From the NCBI GenBank assembly GCA_019752535.1, contig JAIEMA010000016.1:1-64000 (forward strand): a DNA stretch of 64,000 nucleotides, in the 5' to 3' direction. The position numbers and the translations under genes were made by a program. Under the pieces are notes generated by a model, which saw nothing but the letters and a program-made list of their open reading frames with translations, ran no database searches and was not told where the DNA came from. The DNA is from Bacteriovoracaceae bacterium (GTDB taxonomy: Bacteria; Bdellovibrionota; Bacteriovoracia; Bacteriovoracales; Bacteriovoracaceae). This document shows positions 15,611 to 25,295 of this stretch, piece after piece (position 1 is the stretch's first letter; each line of letters starts with the position of its first letter).

Positions 15611-16782
15611 ATTCAAACTTGGATAAGCTCTCTCGATTAACGCCACCAGCGATTGCAAAGTTTTTGCAGCTTTGTGAGTCTCATGAATTCACACCGATCT
15701 TGGTCGGTGGAGCCGTTCGTGATCTTTTGATGGGATCTGAGAGCATACTCGATTGGGATTTTGAACTTCAGCACGCTCAAGGAAGTGAGTCGCGCTGGCA
15801 GGCCTTATTAAGTAGTTTAAGAACTTTTGGTCAACTCACTCCCTCTGCTCATCATGTCGTGAAGGCCTTGCATCCAGATACTCGTGTGGAGTGGCAATTT
15901 GCTCCGCCTCGTCTTGAAATTTATGCTCCTAAAGATGTCTACAGTCATGGTGACTTTGAGACGAAGGTTCAATGGAATCAGTCTTTTGATGAAGCAGTTC
16001 TAAGACGTGACTTCACCATTAATGCGATGGGCGCCAAGTATGTTGCAGGCAAGTGGGAGCTTTTAGATCCACTCTCAGGGGCCAATCACTTAAAGCAATC
16101 TTCTCTGGTTCCTTGCTCAACGGAACATTTTCGCAAGGATCCCGTTCGTTTTTTAAGGGCCTATCGATTTGCTCTTAAGTATGGATTTGAATTCTCACAA
16201 AATTTAAGTGATGTGCTTGAGACGATGGATCTAGGCTTTTTGAGTCCACATTATGTGGGTGAGGAAGCTCGTAAATCACTGCGTCCTTTTAGTTTCTGGA
16301 ATCTTATTCAAAATCATCCGACGCTTCCTCAAAAGTTTCAGGGGGGAATTTTAAAGCCTGAGGCTCTTGAAAAGACTTATTCAGAATTTGTCACCTCCGT
16401 TGGTCACTCCAATGCTCTTCTCGCGGCCGTCTTCTCTCATGGAGAGGGATGGCATTTACTTTTACCGCTTGGAGGTAAAGGGGAGAATGAAACTTCAGCT
16501 TGGCGCTTTAGAAGAGATTCAATCTTAGCTCTAGCGAACAAGACATCTGAAGATTTTGTTGAAGTCGATGAGATCCTCATGAAGCGTGAAGATTTTCAAA
16601 CGTTGTGTCACCTCACTCGTCCTCCGCAAACATGGATGCAGATTGAATGGGTGAAGCCTATTTTGCAAAATCATGGATTGAGCTGGATTGCTGATAAGCC
16701 CTGGAGTGACAAACTAGATGTGCGCGCCTTTCCGCCTCAAGAGAGGGCCTCTCGCAAGGTGATTGCATGGCTCAGATCTTAA
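15607..16782 (+). CDS. Class II CCA-adding / poly(A) polymerase family nucleotidyltransferase
   Basis: A 391-residue protein. The N-terminal catalytic head has LVGGAVRDLLMG (about 34-45) followed by DWDFE, the metal-binding DxD, then LRRDFTINAMG and a RKDPVRFLRAYRFA RNA/NTP-binding segment. This fits tRNA nucleotidyltransferases and poly(A) polymerases; sequence alone does not settle which, and the C-terminal part is divergent. It overlaps the LysR gene by 4 bases and the acetyltransferase gene downstream by 16, indicating one operon. Confidence 0.85.
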   Translation: MNSNLDKLSRLTPPAIAKFLQLCESHEFTPILVGGAVRDLLMGSESILDWDFELQHAQGSESRWQALLSSLRTFGQLTPSAHHVVKALHPDTRVEWQFAPPRLEIYAPKDVYSHGDFETKVQWNQSFDEAVLRRDFTINAMGAKYVAGKWELLDPLSGANHLKQSSLVPCSTEHFRKDPVRFLRAYRFALKYGFEFSQNLSDVLETMDLGFLSPHYVGEEARKSLRPFSFWNLIQNHPTLPQKFQGGILKPEALEKTYSEFVTSVGHSNALLAAVFSHGEGWHLLLPLGGKGENETSAWRFRRDSILALANKTSEDFVEVDEILMKREDFQTLCHLTRPPQTWMQIEWVKPILQNHGLSWIADKPWSDKLDVRAFPPQERASRKVIAWLRS

Positions 16783-17261
16783 TCAGAGACTTTGAAGAGA
16801 GTGATTTAGAGCAAGTCCAAGAAATTTTTTGGGAAACTTCCACCAGAGATCAATTCAATAGCATTGATGAAAGATTTGCCTTTCAAAATTTCTATCTCAA
16901 TTCCTATTTTTCAAAAATTTGTCTAGTCGCTGAAAGTAGCAATCAGATCCTGGGTTATATTCTAGGCTCGACTGAATCGAGCAGCGATGAGTTGCATCTT
17001 AAAATTTTTGAAGACTGCTATGAGCAATTCCCTGCTCATTTGCATATTAATTGTCATGAATCGGCGCGAGGTCTTGGAGTAGGTAGCAGGCTAGTCAGTG
17101 CCTTAGAGGAGCGTTTGCGCTCTTTAGGAGTTAAGGGATTGCATCTCATCACGGCCAGTGGGGCCCGTAATGTGAGCTTCTATGAAAAGAATGGTTTTGT
17201 GCAACGAGTTGAGAGAATATTTAATGGCAAGTCCTTGCTTTTACTAGGTAAGACTCTTTAA
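16767..17261 (+). CDS. GNAT-family N-acetyltransferase
   Basis: A 164-residue acetyl-CoA-dependent acyltransferase. The acetyl-CoA-binding motif A is ARGLGVGSRLVSALEERL (about residues 96-113), and the NVSFYEKNGFV motif follows near 134-144, as usual in GNAT enzymes. Substrate unknown. The start lies inside the end of the nucleotidyltransferase gene, so it is the third gene of the LysR operon. MltA downstream has its own promoter. Confidence 0.85.
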   Translation: MAQILIRDFEESDLEQVQEIFWETSTRDQFNSIDERFAFQNFYLNSYFSKICLVAESSNQILGYILGSTESSSDELHLKIFEDCYEQFPAHLHINCHESARGLGVGSRLVSALEERLRSLGVKGLHLITASGARNVSFYEKNGFVQRVERIFNGKSLLLLGKTL

Positions 17262-17272
17262 GTAATCCTTGT

Positions 17273-17302
17273 TTGACTCTTTATGTCGGAATTCTCTAAA
17301 CT
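17273..17302 (+). promoter_or_regulatory. Promoter of the MltA gene, probably leaderless
   Basis: TTGACT and TAAACT are separated by 18 bases. The -10 ends 6 bases before the ATG at 17309 and no Shine-Dalgarno is present, so the mRNA probably starts at or next to the start codon. Confidence 0.6.
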
Positions 17303-17308
17303 CTTCAG

Positions 17309-18454
17309 ATGAAAAAATTTATCGCGCTATTTCTTGCTTCATTAAGCTTGGCTTTTGCTCAAACTAATATCACTCCAACGAGGGCTTTAAACCAATCTGT
17401 GGTTTTTGAAGATGATCTTGATTTCAAAAATTTGGAATTGGCCCTCAATCGTCAGCTTGAAGCTTTTGAGCGCTCACCTCAAAAGGGCTACGTCAGATTT
17501 GGAACGAAGACTTATCCTGCTTCAAGACTTAAAGATTCGGCACAAAGTTTTCTTTTGCTTGTTCAAACGGCCATTGAATGCATGAAAACTTCTGATCGCG
17601 CTGTTTGCTTGAAAGATTTCTCCTCAGCTGTGAATTCAAGTTTTAATATGTATGAACCAGTTCCGGCCCGCACAGAGCCAGGCTATGGTTCTGCTCAAAC
17701 GACACTTTATACTGCCTACTACAGTCCTGATCTTTCTGGCTCTCGCGTTCAAACCGAAAGATTTAATAATCCCATTTATGGACTTCCTCAGAGAGCAGAG
17801 CAGAAAAGTTTAACTCGTGAGCAAATTGATTTCGATCATGCGCTCGCCGGTCAAGGTTTAGAGATCTTTTGGGTTGAAGACTCTCTTTACAATATTTATC
17901 TGCTTCATGTTGAGGGCGGCGGTCGCATCAAAGTTCATAATGAAGATGGAAGTGTTGAAAATGTTTTCATCAGCTACGCTTCTGGAAACGGTCAAAAGTT
18001 TCAGTTCCTCTACAAATATATGGTGGCCAGCGGAATGCTTAAGCCTGAAGCGGCCGGAATTGAAGCTCAAAGACGCTACATTGATAATAACCCAGACAAG
18101 GCCCGTGAGATTTTTGCGAGCTGTCCTTCTTATATTTTCTTCAAAGAAACTCAAAGTGAGCCACTGGGAGTACAAAATATTCCAGTCACTGAGGGTCGCT
18201 CGATTGCTATTGATACGACAATCTATAAGAACATTGGTGTGATCACTTTTGTTCAGTCAAAAATGCCTAGACCTGATGAAAATGGTAACGCTGTCTTTAC
18301 TCCGTTTTCTCGCTTCTTCCTCACTCAAGACACGGGTGGAGCGATCAAGGGCAACGCACGTTGCGACCTTTACATGGGTTTTGGTCATGAGGCGGAGTTT
18401 GCGGCCAACAACACAAAAGTTATGGGTCAGCAGTTCTTTCTTATCAAAAAATAA
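17309..18454 (+). CDS. mltA: MltA-family lytic murein transglycosylase
   Basis: A 381-residue envelope enzyme that would cleave the MurNAc-GlcNAc bond of peptidoglycan, forming 1,6-anhydro ends. The signal peptide is MKKFIALFLASLSLAFA; there is no lipobox, unlike E. coli MltA. The MltA barrel region spans about 125-270 (YYSPDLSGSR, FWVEDSLYNIYLLHVEGG), and the C-terminal 3D domain has the signature FLTQDTGGAIKG followed by DLYMGFG, containing the catalytic Asp. The start is set by a promoter directly before it. It is convergent with the DASS transporter gene and overlaps it by 11 bases. Confidence 0.92.
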   Translation: MKKFIALFLASLSLAFAQTNITPTRALNQSVVFEDDLDFKNLELALNRQLEAFERSPQKGYVRFGTKTYPASRLKDSAQSFLLLVQTAIECMKTSDRAVCLKDFSSAVNSSFNMYEPVPARTEPGYGSAQTTLYTAYYSPDLSGSRVQTERFNNPIYGLPQRAEQKSLTREQIDFDHALAGQGLEIFWVEDSLYNIYLLHVEGGGRIKVHNEDGSVENVFISYASGNGQKFQFLYKYMVASGMLKPEAAGIEAQRRYIDNNPDKAREIFASCPSYIFFKETQSEPLGVQNIPVTEGRSIAIDTTIYKNIGVITFVQSKMPRPDENGNAVFTPFSRFFLTQDTGGAIKGNARCDLYMGFGHEAEFAANNTKVMGQQFFLIKK

Positions 18455-19838
18455 TCACAAAAAATAAAATGATCACGATGGCCGCCCCAAGGTTGGCCAT
18501 CAATCCTCTCTTGGCCATTACGCTCAGGGGAATAAGTCCTGTGCCGTAAACAATGGCATTGGGTGGCGTTCCGACTGGAAGCATGAAGGCCATGTTCGCA
18601 GCTGCTACAACGGCATATATTGTCACATCAGCATGAACCAGAAATGCGGGAATTGCTAAAAGAACAGGAACCACAAGGTTCGCTGTCGCCGTGTTACTGG
18701 CAATTTCTGTGAACATTAAAGTTCCTATGATCGCCACTATCAACAATGCCCAAGTAGGTAGATGCGAGATGCTAAGAAGTTTTTGGGCCATGAGATCCGC
18801 AAGGCCTGTGTGAAAGGCCAGAGTCCCTAGAGCAATTCCACTTCCAAATAAAAGCAGTGTTCCCCAATCGATTTTTTGAGCGACCTCCCAAGGAAGAAGG
18901 GCTCCTTTCTTAGTTGGCCAAATTAAAAGGGCCACAGCACTGATGATCGCCACTGCCGATTCGGGAAGAAGTTTTTGAGCGCTCAAACTTAAATGCTCAA
19001 ATCCCATGAGTGGCAATAGTCCTGGAAGAATCCACATCAAAGCCGTCATGATGAAAATCAGAAAGACATATTTCTGTTCATTTTCTAAAGGCTTCGGTTT
19101 CTCAAAATTGGCACCAGTCTTTGGAAGTGTTTTTAATTCTTTTCGATAAAGCCATAAAACAGAGAGCATGATAAAAATGGAAGCTGGGGCCATATGCAGA
19201 AACCAGGTCAAGAAATCAGGGCGAGAGCCAGTAATCTTCTCCATTAATCCCAGAGCGATCATATTGGGGGGAGAGCCCACTGGAGTCATGGTTCCACCAA
19301 TAGATGCAGCTGCGGCCAGAAGCAAGAGTAGTATGGAGTGTTTTTTATCTGGTGAACGTCTTAAAATTTCTAAACCAATTGGCGTCACAAGGGCCGTGGT
19401 GGCCGTGTTTGAGAGCATAGAAGACATCAACATCGTCAGGACGACCAGACATAAAAAAAGGATCTGCGTATTTCCCTTGAAGCGCTCTATGGTCATAGTC
19501 TTTTGAACGAGCCATTGATCGAGTTTGTGGTGCTCAAGAGATTTGGCGAGAATAAATCCGCCCATAAAAAGAAAGATGACAGGATCAGCATAAGAAGTCA
19601 GTAAGGCTTTCCAATCTGAAAGACCCGCAAAGTGGGCCATGAGTACCCCAATGAGCCCAGTCACATGAAGAGGAATAAGAGGTGAGAGCCACCAACCTGC
19701 AACCCAGACAATAATTCCAGCACAGACTTGTGTTTCAGCTTTCATCTCAAGCGGGGAGAGCCATATAAGAATAGCAAATAGAGGGGCGAGAGCGAGGGGG
19801 AGAAGTTCGAAGAGATTAAGCCGGATTTTGTGAATCAA
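18444..19838 (-). CDS. DASS (SLC13) family sodium/dicarboxylate or sulfate symporter
   Basis: A 464-residue polytopic inner-membrane transporter. The two Ser-Asn-Thr sodium/substrate motifs are visible as SNTATTALVTPIGLE and SNTATANLVVPV, each followed by a Pro-rich hairpin motif (GSPPNMIALG and GTPPNAIVYG), the hallmark of the divalent anion:Na+ symporter family. The exact substrate (C4-dicarboxylate, citrate or sulfate) cannot be read from the sequence. The start overlaps the NIF3 gene end by 23 bases, so the two share a transcript. Confidence 0.88.
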   Translation of the reverse strand: MIHKIRLNLFELLPLALAPLFAILIWLSPLEMKAETQVCAGIIVWVAGWWLSPLIPLHVTGLIGVLMAHFAGLSDWKALLTSYADPVIFLFMGGFILAKSLEHHKLDQWLVQKTMTIERFKGNTQILFLCLVVLTMLMSSMLSNTATTALVTPIGLEILRRSPDKKHSILLLLLAAAASIGGTMTPVGSPPNMIALGLMEKITGSRPDFLTWFLHMAPASIFIMLSVLWLYRKELKTLPKTGANFEKPKPLENEQKYVFLIFIMTALMWILPGLLPLMGFEHLSLSAQKLLPESAVAIISAVALLIWPTKKGALLPWEVAQKIDWGTLLLFGSGIALGTLAFHTGLADLMAQKLLSISHLPTWALLIVAIIGTLMFTEIASNTATANLVVPVLLAIPAFLVHADVTIYAVVAAANMAFMLPVGTPPNAIVYGTGLIPLSVMAKRGLMANLGAAIVIILFFVIIF

Positions 19839-20580
19839 AGAATTTTACCTCAAGTTGTGAGTGATCTTTTCTCAAACGTTCCATTAAGGATTGTGGCCCA
19901 AATTTTTCCGTGGCGTGATGTCCACCTGCAAAATAAGCGATGCCCGCCTCTCGAGCGTCATGCCAGTTGTATTCAGATATTTCACCCGTGAGAAAAGCAT
20001 CAAGTCCAGCCTTCAAAGCCTCACTCCACTCATTGTTCGCTCCACCGGTAACGATCCCTAAGGAAGAAATCAGCTTCTCATCATTTTCACACGCCATCAC
20101 AACCGGGTGATTTAAGATTTTTTCTAAATGTTTGGCGAAATCTTTGGCTTTCATAGGGACTAAAAGTTTTCCCTGAGATCCTAAAAATTGTCTCTTGTAA
20201 GCCGCAAAAGGGGAGAGCTCTTTCATTCCAATTCGATAAGCCAGAGAGACAGCATTGCCCACTTCTTCATGAGAATCGAGGGGAAGATGATAAGCAAAAA
20301 GATTGAGATCACTTTTTATCGCCAATTTCACTCTCTCACCCCAAGCCCCAGTCAGGGGGCGAGCGCCTTGATGGCGCCAAAGAACGCCATGGTGCACAAC
20401 TAGAGTGTCTGCTCCCCACTTGAGAGCTTCATGAATGGAGTCTTGCGTCGCTGAGACGGAGAAAGCCACTTTTTTGACAGTTTTTTGTCCCTCAATTTGT
20501 AAACCATTCGGAGCATAATCCTCAAAGAGATGAGGTTTGAGCAGCTCTTCAAAATACTTTGCTAAATCTGCACGATTCAA
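19816..20580 (-). CDS. NIF3/YbgI-family metal-binding protein
   Basis: A 254-residue cytoplasmic protein of the NIF3 family, which forms toroidal hexamers with a di-metal site. The metal-ligand motifs are HHGVLW (about 62-67), YHLPLDSH and, near the C-terminus, GGHHATEKFG. The biochemical role of the family is unsettled. It is the first gene of a two-gene transcript with the DASS transporter and is divergent from the aldolase gene. Confidence 0.9.
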   Translation of the reverse strand: MNRADLAKYFEELLKPHLFEDYAPNGLQIEGQKTVKKVAFSVSATQDSIHEALKWGADTLVVHHGVLWRHQGARPLTGAWGERVKLAIKSDLNLFAYHLPLDSHEEVGNAVSLAYRIGMKELSPFAAYKRQFLGSQGKLLVPMKAKDFAKHLEKILNHPVVMACENDEKLISSLGIVTGGANNEWSEALKAGLDAFLTGEISEYNWHDAREAGIAYFAGGHHATEKFGPQSLMERLRKDHSQLEVKFFDSQNPA

Positions 20581-20655
20581 GATGAGTTTCCTTTTGCCGG
20601 AGATGAACTAATTCTCATACAATCATCTCGCATCCGTCAAAATAGTGGAGGTTTT

Positions 20656-21723
20656 ATGAGTCAATTCAAACCTGGTCTGGTTTATGGTCAAGCCCTGCAA
20701 GATCTCTATCAGCACTGCAAAGAAAATAAATTCGCTCTTCCGGCCGTTAACGTGACTGGAACAAACACAATTAACTCAGTTCTAGAAACGGCCAAGGCCG
20801 TGAATTCCCCAGTCATCATTCAGTTCTCAAATGGCGGTGGGCAGTTCTACGCGGGAAAATCTTTAAAGCTGGCTAACGATAAAGCAGCCGCCCTAGGTGC
20901 GATTTCTGGAGCTCAACATATTCAACTGATGGCCGAACATTATGGAGTGCCAGTTGTTGTTCACACCGATCATGCGGCCAAAAAGCTTTTGCCTTGGATC
21001 GACAATATGCTTGAGGCCGGTGAGGCCAATTATAAGATCAATAAGCGTCCACTATTCTCTTCTCACATGCTGGATCTCTCGGAAGAGCCGTTGCATGAAA
21101 ATCTCGAAATCTGTGCGAAGTATTTTAAACGTATGAATTCAATCCAGACTGGTATCGAGATCGAACTTGGTGTCACTGGTGGCGAAGAAGACGGTGTGGA
21201 TAATTCTGATGTCGATAGCTCAAAACTCTATACTCAGCCTTCAGAAGTTTCTGAAGCTTTTGTGGCCTTAAGAGAAGTCGGAAGCTCGTTTACGATTGCC
21301 GCAAGTTTTGGAAACGTTCATGGTGTCTATAAGCCAGGGAATGTGAAGCTTACTCCTTTGATTTTAAAAAATTCACAAGAATATATTCAAAAGAAATTCA
21401 ACACTCCTCATAATGTGGTGAGCTTTGTGTTTCATGGCGGCTCCGGATCTACGCGCGAAGAGATTCGTGAGACCATTGAATACGGTGCTGTAAAGATGAA
21501 CCTTGATACTGATATGCAATGGGCTTTTTGGGATGGAGTGAGACAGTTCTCTATTGCGAAAAAAGATTATTTACAAGCTCAGCTTGGAAATCCCGAGGGA
21601 GCTGATGCTCCAAATAAAAAATATTATGACCCCCGTGTTTGGTTGCGCCATGGAGAGGAAAGTTTCGTGAAACGCTTAAAGCTTTCATTTGAAGACCTCA
21701 ATTGCCTCAACCGTAACGTTTAA
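20656..21723 (+). CDS. fbaA: Class II fructose-bisphosphate aldolase
   Basis: A 355-residue glycolytic/gluconeogenic aldolase interconverting fructose 1,6-bisphosphate and two triose phosphates. Zinc and substrate motifs are present: VVHTDHAAKKLLPW, the ELGVTGGEEDGVDNS loop, FGNVHGVYKPGNVKL and FHGGSGST. Length and motifs match the class IIA (E. coli FbaA) type. A GGAGG ribosome binding site lies 5 bases before the ATG. The next gene, an outer-membrane protein, follows after only 9 bases. Confidence 0.95.
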   Translation: MSQFKPGLVYGQALQDLYQHCKENKFALPAVNVTGTNTINSVLETAKAVNSPVIIQFSNGGGQFYAGKSLKLANDKAAALGAISGAQHIQLMAEHYGVPVVVHTDHAAKKLLPWIDNMLEAGEANYKINKRPLFSSHMLDLSEEPLHENLEICAKYFKRMNSIQTGIEIELGVTGGEEDGVDNSDVDSSKLYTQPSEVSEAFVALREVGSSFTIAASFGNVHGVYKPGNVKLTPLILKNSQEYIQKKFNTPHNVVSFVFHGGSGSTREEIRETIEYGAVKMNLDTDMQWAFWDGVRQFSIAKKDYLQAQLGNPEGADAPNKKYYDPRVWLRHGEESFVKRLKLSFEDLNCLNRNV

Positions 21724-21732
21724 GGAGATAGA

Positions 21733-22656
21733 ATGCGCTTTTTGTTTTTAGTTTTATTGTTTTCAATTTCTGCTGTGGCTTCTGAGATCGATAATTCCAA
21801 AGATCTTAAGGATATTCTCTATATCCCTTCTCAGTTTGGGTTCTATGGAGAAACATCGATAGGTCAATCAGATTATGAACTCACTGTTGATAAAACGACT
21901 GAGACGAGATTAAGCACAACAAACTTTCACCAAAAAGTAGGCTTTGGTCTGACGAATTCATTCTCTCTTGCTCTCGATTACGTGAATCAACTTGAAGGGG
22001 AGAATGATACTGAGGTGAGTGGCGCCAATTCTCCTAAAGTGAAAACGACCGGACATTTAAATCCGACGCTCTCTGTGCTTTACCGCTTACTCAATCAAAA
22101 TAGCGATTCTATTAATCTAGACTTAATGGCGAGCTATTCACCTGATCTCTTCGACTCTGAGATCAGTTCATCAAGCCACGATGTCGATGCGGCTAGTGGC
22201 GGTGCCGTTTACACTATGGGTGCTCGTGCGGGGAAAAAGTTTAAAAACTTCCAGATGGCCGCTGAAGGTTACTTAGATATTATTGGTGAAACCTCTGTAA
22301 AAAACAGATCGACCAACAGCACTGATAAAGGCGATGCCTACGCGCAGGCTCGAATTTACTATCACGCTCAAACAAATGTTCTTCCGATCTTAGATGTTCG
22401 AGGAAATGTTGGGGTTATCACTGCTTCAGAGCAGGTGAGCAAAGCTTCTGGTACAAAAACAACGGTCGACATGCTCAATGCCTATGAATTTGGCCCAACA
22501 ATGATTTTCATCGTGATCCCTAATCAGTTGAACGTGAATTTTGATTGGAACATGAGATTTTATAAAAACTACGAGCAAAAAGTCGGATCAAATACACAAG
22601 AAATCAAAGACTTCCGCGGTCACGACATCAAGCTTTCGGCCCAATATCAATTTTAA
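21733..22656 (+). CDS. Outer-membrane beta-barrel-like protein
   Basis: A 307-residue protein with a signal peptide (MRFLFLVLLFSISAVAS), then alternating hydrophobic/polar strands throughout and a C-terminal aromatic end (LSAQYQF), as expected for a BAM-inserted barrel. No specific family is recognised. The AAGGAG ribosome binding site is good. It lies 9 bases behind the aldolase gene and is probably co-transcribed, although the roles seem unrelated. Confidence 0.75.
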   Translation: MRFLFLVLLFSISAVASEIDNSKDLKDILYIPSQFGFYGETSIGQSDYELTVDKTTETRLSTTNFHQKVGFGLTNSFSLALDYVNQLEGENDTEVSGANSPKVKTTGHLNPTLSVLYRLLNQNSDSINLDLMASYSPDLFDSEISSSSHDVDAASGGAVYTMGARAGKKFKNFQMAAEGYLDIIGETSVKNRSTNSTDKGDAYAQARIYYHAQTNVLPILDVRGNVGVITASEQVSKASGTKTTVDMLNAYEFGPTMIFIVIPNQLNVNFDWNMRFYKNYEQKVGSNTQEIKDFRGHDIKLSAQYQF

Positions 22657-22673
22657 TCTATCGTTTTTACATA

Positions 22674-22701
22674 ACTTCGCCTCAATTTCTTGAGGCGAAG
22701 T
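22674..22701. terminator. Perfect 12-bp hairpin between barrel and protease genes
   Basis: ACTTCGCCTCAA and TTGAGGCGAAGT form a perfect stem with a 4-base loop 17 bases after the barrel stop. There is no T-run after it on either strand, so it may protect the 3' end or terminate weakly. Confidence 0.5.
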
Positions 22702-22713
22702 ATACTCCGCCCC

Positions 22714-23451
22714 ATGATTTTGAAGATGCTCTTAGTAATGTGGCCTTTTTTGGCCCAGGCGATGGTGATCGGGATTGAATCCTGCACCCTTGTTGCGCCT
22801 ACAAATTCACTGCCCTATTCAGCGGTGGGTTTGGTTCAAGTCAACGATGGGATTAAGTGCACTGGCGTGTTGGTGAAAACTGATGTTGTCCTTACTGCAG
22901 CTCATTGCTTGATAAGAAATGGCTTCACAGTGGCCGCATCAAGTATCACCTATCATTCTCAATATCATTACGGTTCACCCGTCGCAGAGAGTTCTTCTAT
23001 CAAAAGCTTCACGATGGGAGATGTGAGTAACAAGGCCCAAAATCCTGGAGATTGGGCACTGTTAAAATTAGATCGCGCCTTAGGGGAGAGCATGGGTGTG
23101 CTTGCGGTTGGAAGTTTGCAACGGAGTGATCAGTATAAGGCCATTCTTCGTGTCCCAGGATTTGATCTCACTCATCCGATCACGCAACAATATGGGCTCT
23201 CGATGATTGTGAATCAAACATTGGCCCATCCCAAGGATTTTGTCTCCAATGGTGTGCTTGCCCACGATGCTCCCACAGGCCCTGGAGTCTCTGGAGCGCC
23301 TATGTTGCGATTAAATAATGGAAGATGGGAAGTGGTAGCGATTACTGTTTCTGAAGCCGCTCGAGGGTATTGCAGAGTGTACAATAGGGTCAATTGCTAC
23401 AATCTTGCAGTGACTTCAGATCAGTGGATGAGTGCTCTAGAAAATTTTTAG
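22714..23451 (+). CDS. Secreted trypsin-like (S1) serine protease
   Basis: From the ATG at 22714 the product is 245 residues with a signal peptide (MILKMLLVMWPFLAQA). The catalytic triad is complete: His in VLTAAHCL (with the conserved Cys), Asp in GDWALLKLD and Ser in GPGVSGAP. Further cysteines (ESCTL, IKCTG, GYCRVYN, VNCYN) allow two or three disulfides. A TTG frame from 22690 would run through the right arm of the hairpin, so I prefer the ATG. TATACT lies 7 bases before this ATG and there is no ribosome binding site. It is convergent with the RF3 gene with a 4-base overlap. Confidence 0.87.
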   Translation: MILKMLLVMWPFLAQAMVIGIESCTLVAPTNSLPYSAVGLVQVNDGIKCTGVLVKTDVVLTAAHCLIRNGFTVAASSITYHSQYHYGSPVAESSSIKSFTMGDVSNKAQNPGDWALLKLDRALGESMGVLAVGSLQRSDQYKAILRVPGFDLTHPITQQYGLSMIVNQTLAHPKDFVSNGVLAHDAPTGPGVSGAPMLRLNNGRWEVVAITVSEAARGYCRVYNRVNCYNLAVTSDQWMSALENF

Positions 23452-25046
23452 TCCACGTAGTCTGAATTCTTATAGAACTTCACTTTTGGGTTTTTCTCTT
23501 GAGCGAGTTTTAAATCCCACTCCGTTCTCACGGCAAAACATAATCGGTCTTCGCGGTCATTCATGATGAAAGTGTTGTAGTTAGAAACAAAGTCATTCTG
23601 CTCCATCTCCGTTTCAAACTTAAGCCATCGCACACCTTGCCATGAGACACTCTCGTAGCTCGCATCAATGCCGTATTCATCCATGAGACGAAATTTCACA
23701 ACTTCAAATTGAAGGACGCCCACTGCCCCAAGCATCTTCTCATTGGTATTTTTTCGAATAAAGAGCTGAGTTGCGCCTTCTTCTGAGAGCTGTGAGAGAC
23801 CTTTCTCTAAATGTTTCGCTTTCATCGGATCTTTGCAGGTCACTTTCATAAAAAGTTCGGGAGCAAAGTTAGGAATACCGGTGTAGCGAATCAGCTTTTT
23901 GCCCATCGTGAAGGTGTCACCAATTTGATATTTCCCGGTGTCATGCAAACCGATGATATCCCCAGGAAGAGCTTCTTCGACAATATCGCGATCTCTCGCC
24001 TGAAACATTAATGGAGTGGCGATACGCATCTCTTTGCCGGTTCTCACGTGATAGATTTTGTCCCCACGATTGAATTTTCCAGAGCAAACACGCATGAAAG
24101 TAATACGGTCGCGATGTTTAGGGTCCATGTTGGCCTGAATTTTAAAAATAAAAGCCGTAAATTCAGGATCATCAGGAGAAATGGTAATTTGCTCAGCACT
24201 AGAGTCATAAGGGGCAAGCACAGCGACACGTGCGCGTGGTGTGGGTGCAACTTCTGTGATTTTATCAAGCGTCTCTTTCACACCGAAGTTCTTGAGGGCC
24301 GATCCAAAAAAGACCGGACTCATCTTTCCTGCGAGATACATCTCGACATCAAATTCAGGCATGATGGTTGTCATCTCAAGCTCTTCTTTGAATTGAGCTA
24401 AAATACGCTCTCCCAAGAACTCTTTGATATGAGGAGCATCAAGATTACTGGCATCAATATAAGTGGGGGCAAAAGGGTCGCGGGCATCTTTGAAAGAGAG
24501 AATCGCTTTGGTTTTAAAATCATAGACCCCGCGAAAATCGACACCACTTCCCACAGGCCAAGTCATCGGCACACACTGAATGCCCAAGATTTTTTCGACA
24601 TCATCAATCAATTGAAAAGGATCTAGGGCCTCACGATCAAACTTATTCATGAAAGTCACGATCGGAGTGGCACGCATGCGACACACTTCCATGAGTTTAA
24701 TCGTTCTCTCTTCCACACCTTTTGCAGAATCGATCATCATTAAAACAGATTCAACGGCCGTGAGTGTGCGGTAAGTATCTTCCGAGAAGTCTTTGTGTCC
24801 AGGCGTATCCAAGAGATGCAGGTCACGCTTATTATATTCGAAGCTCATCACAGATGAGGTGATTGAGATACCACGTTGCTTTTCCAGCTCCATCCAGTCT
24901 GATTTTGCATAATCCCCAGATTTTGATTTCACCATACCAGCTTCACGCACGACTCCACCAAACCAGAGTAACTTCTCAGTCATGGTTGTTTTACCCGCAT
25001 CGGGGTGAGAGATAATGGCGAATGTACAACGTGGATTTTGACTCAT
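23448..25046 (-). CDS. prfC: Peptide chain release factor 3
   Basis: A 532-residue translational GTPase that recycles RF1/RF2 after termination. G1 is SHPDAGKTT (about 12-20), G3 is LDTPGHKDFSEDTYRTLTAV (the SEDTYRTL extension is typical of RF3) and G4 is NKFDR. Domains II and III follow with the usual length. The start ATG at 25046 gives the family N-terminus (SQNPRCTFAIISHPD). It sits alone between the protease gene (convergent) and a mostly empty intergenic stretch. Confidence 0.95.
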   Translation of the reverse strand: MSQNPRCTFAIISHPDAGKTTMTEKLLWFGGVVREAGMVKSKSGDYAKSDWMELEKQRGISITSSVMSFEYNKRDLHLLDTPGHKDFSEDTYRTLTAVESVLMMIDSAKGVEERTIKLMEVCRMRATPIVTFMNKFDREALDPFQLIDDVEKILGIQCVPMTWPVGSGVDFRGVYDFKTKAILSFKDARDPFAPTYIDASNLDAPHIKEFLGERILAQFKEELEMTTIMPEFDVEMYLAGKMSPVFFGSALKNFGVKETLDKITEVAPTPRARVAVLAPYDSSAEQITISPDDPEFTAFIFKIQANMDPKHRDRITFMRVCSGKFNRGDKIYHVRTGKEMRIATPLMFQARDRDIVEEALPGDIIGLHDTGKYQIGDTFTMGKKLIRYTGIPNFAPELFMKVTCKDPMKAKHLEKGLSQLSEEGATQLFIRKNTNEKMLGAVGVLQFEVVKFRLMDEYGIDASYESVSWQGVRWLKFETEMEQNDFVSNYNTFIMNDREDRLCFAVRTEWDLKLAQEKNPKVKFYKNSDYVD

Positions 25047-25295
25047 GTATGACCTATTAAGTGCTCAAAACTACGCTGTGCGCGCAGTGTCAGCAAGACT
25101 TCCCATTTATTAATTAGCATGAATATATTCTGAGGACGGCAAGATGAAAAGAAGTTCCATAGGGGCGAAGGCATGTACTTTTTGAGACTCACAATTATCT
25201 TTATCACATTTTGTTGTGATTATTTTTTCTCAAGAGATAATGAATAAGTATCAGCAAGTGAAGTCAAATGAGCATGAAATTATCTTGGAGCGACT
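25047..25295. other. Intergenic region, no clear gene
   Basis: An AT-rich stretch between RF3 (minus) and the small Cys/His gene. It holds a weak hairpin (ATCACA / TGTGAT at 25204-25221) followed by TATTTTTTC, which may be a terminator, and short frames such as one starting at the ATG near 25173 (24 codons, hydrophobic, MYFLRLTIIFIT) that I do not call as genes. Confidence 0.4.
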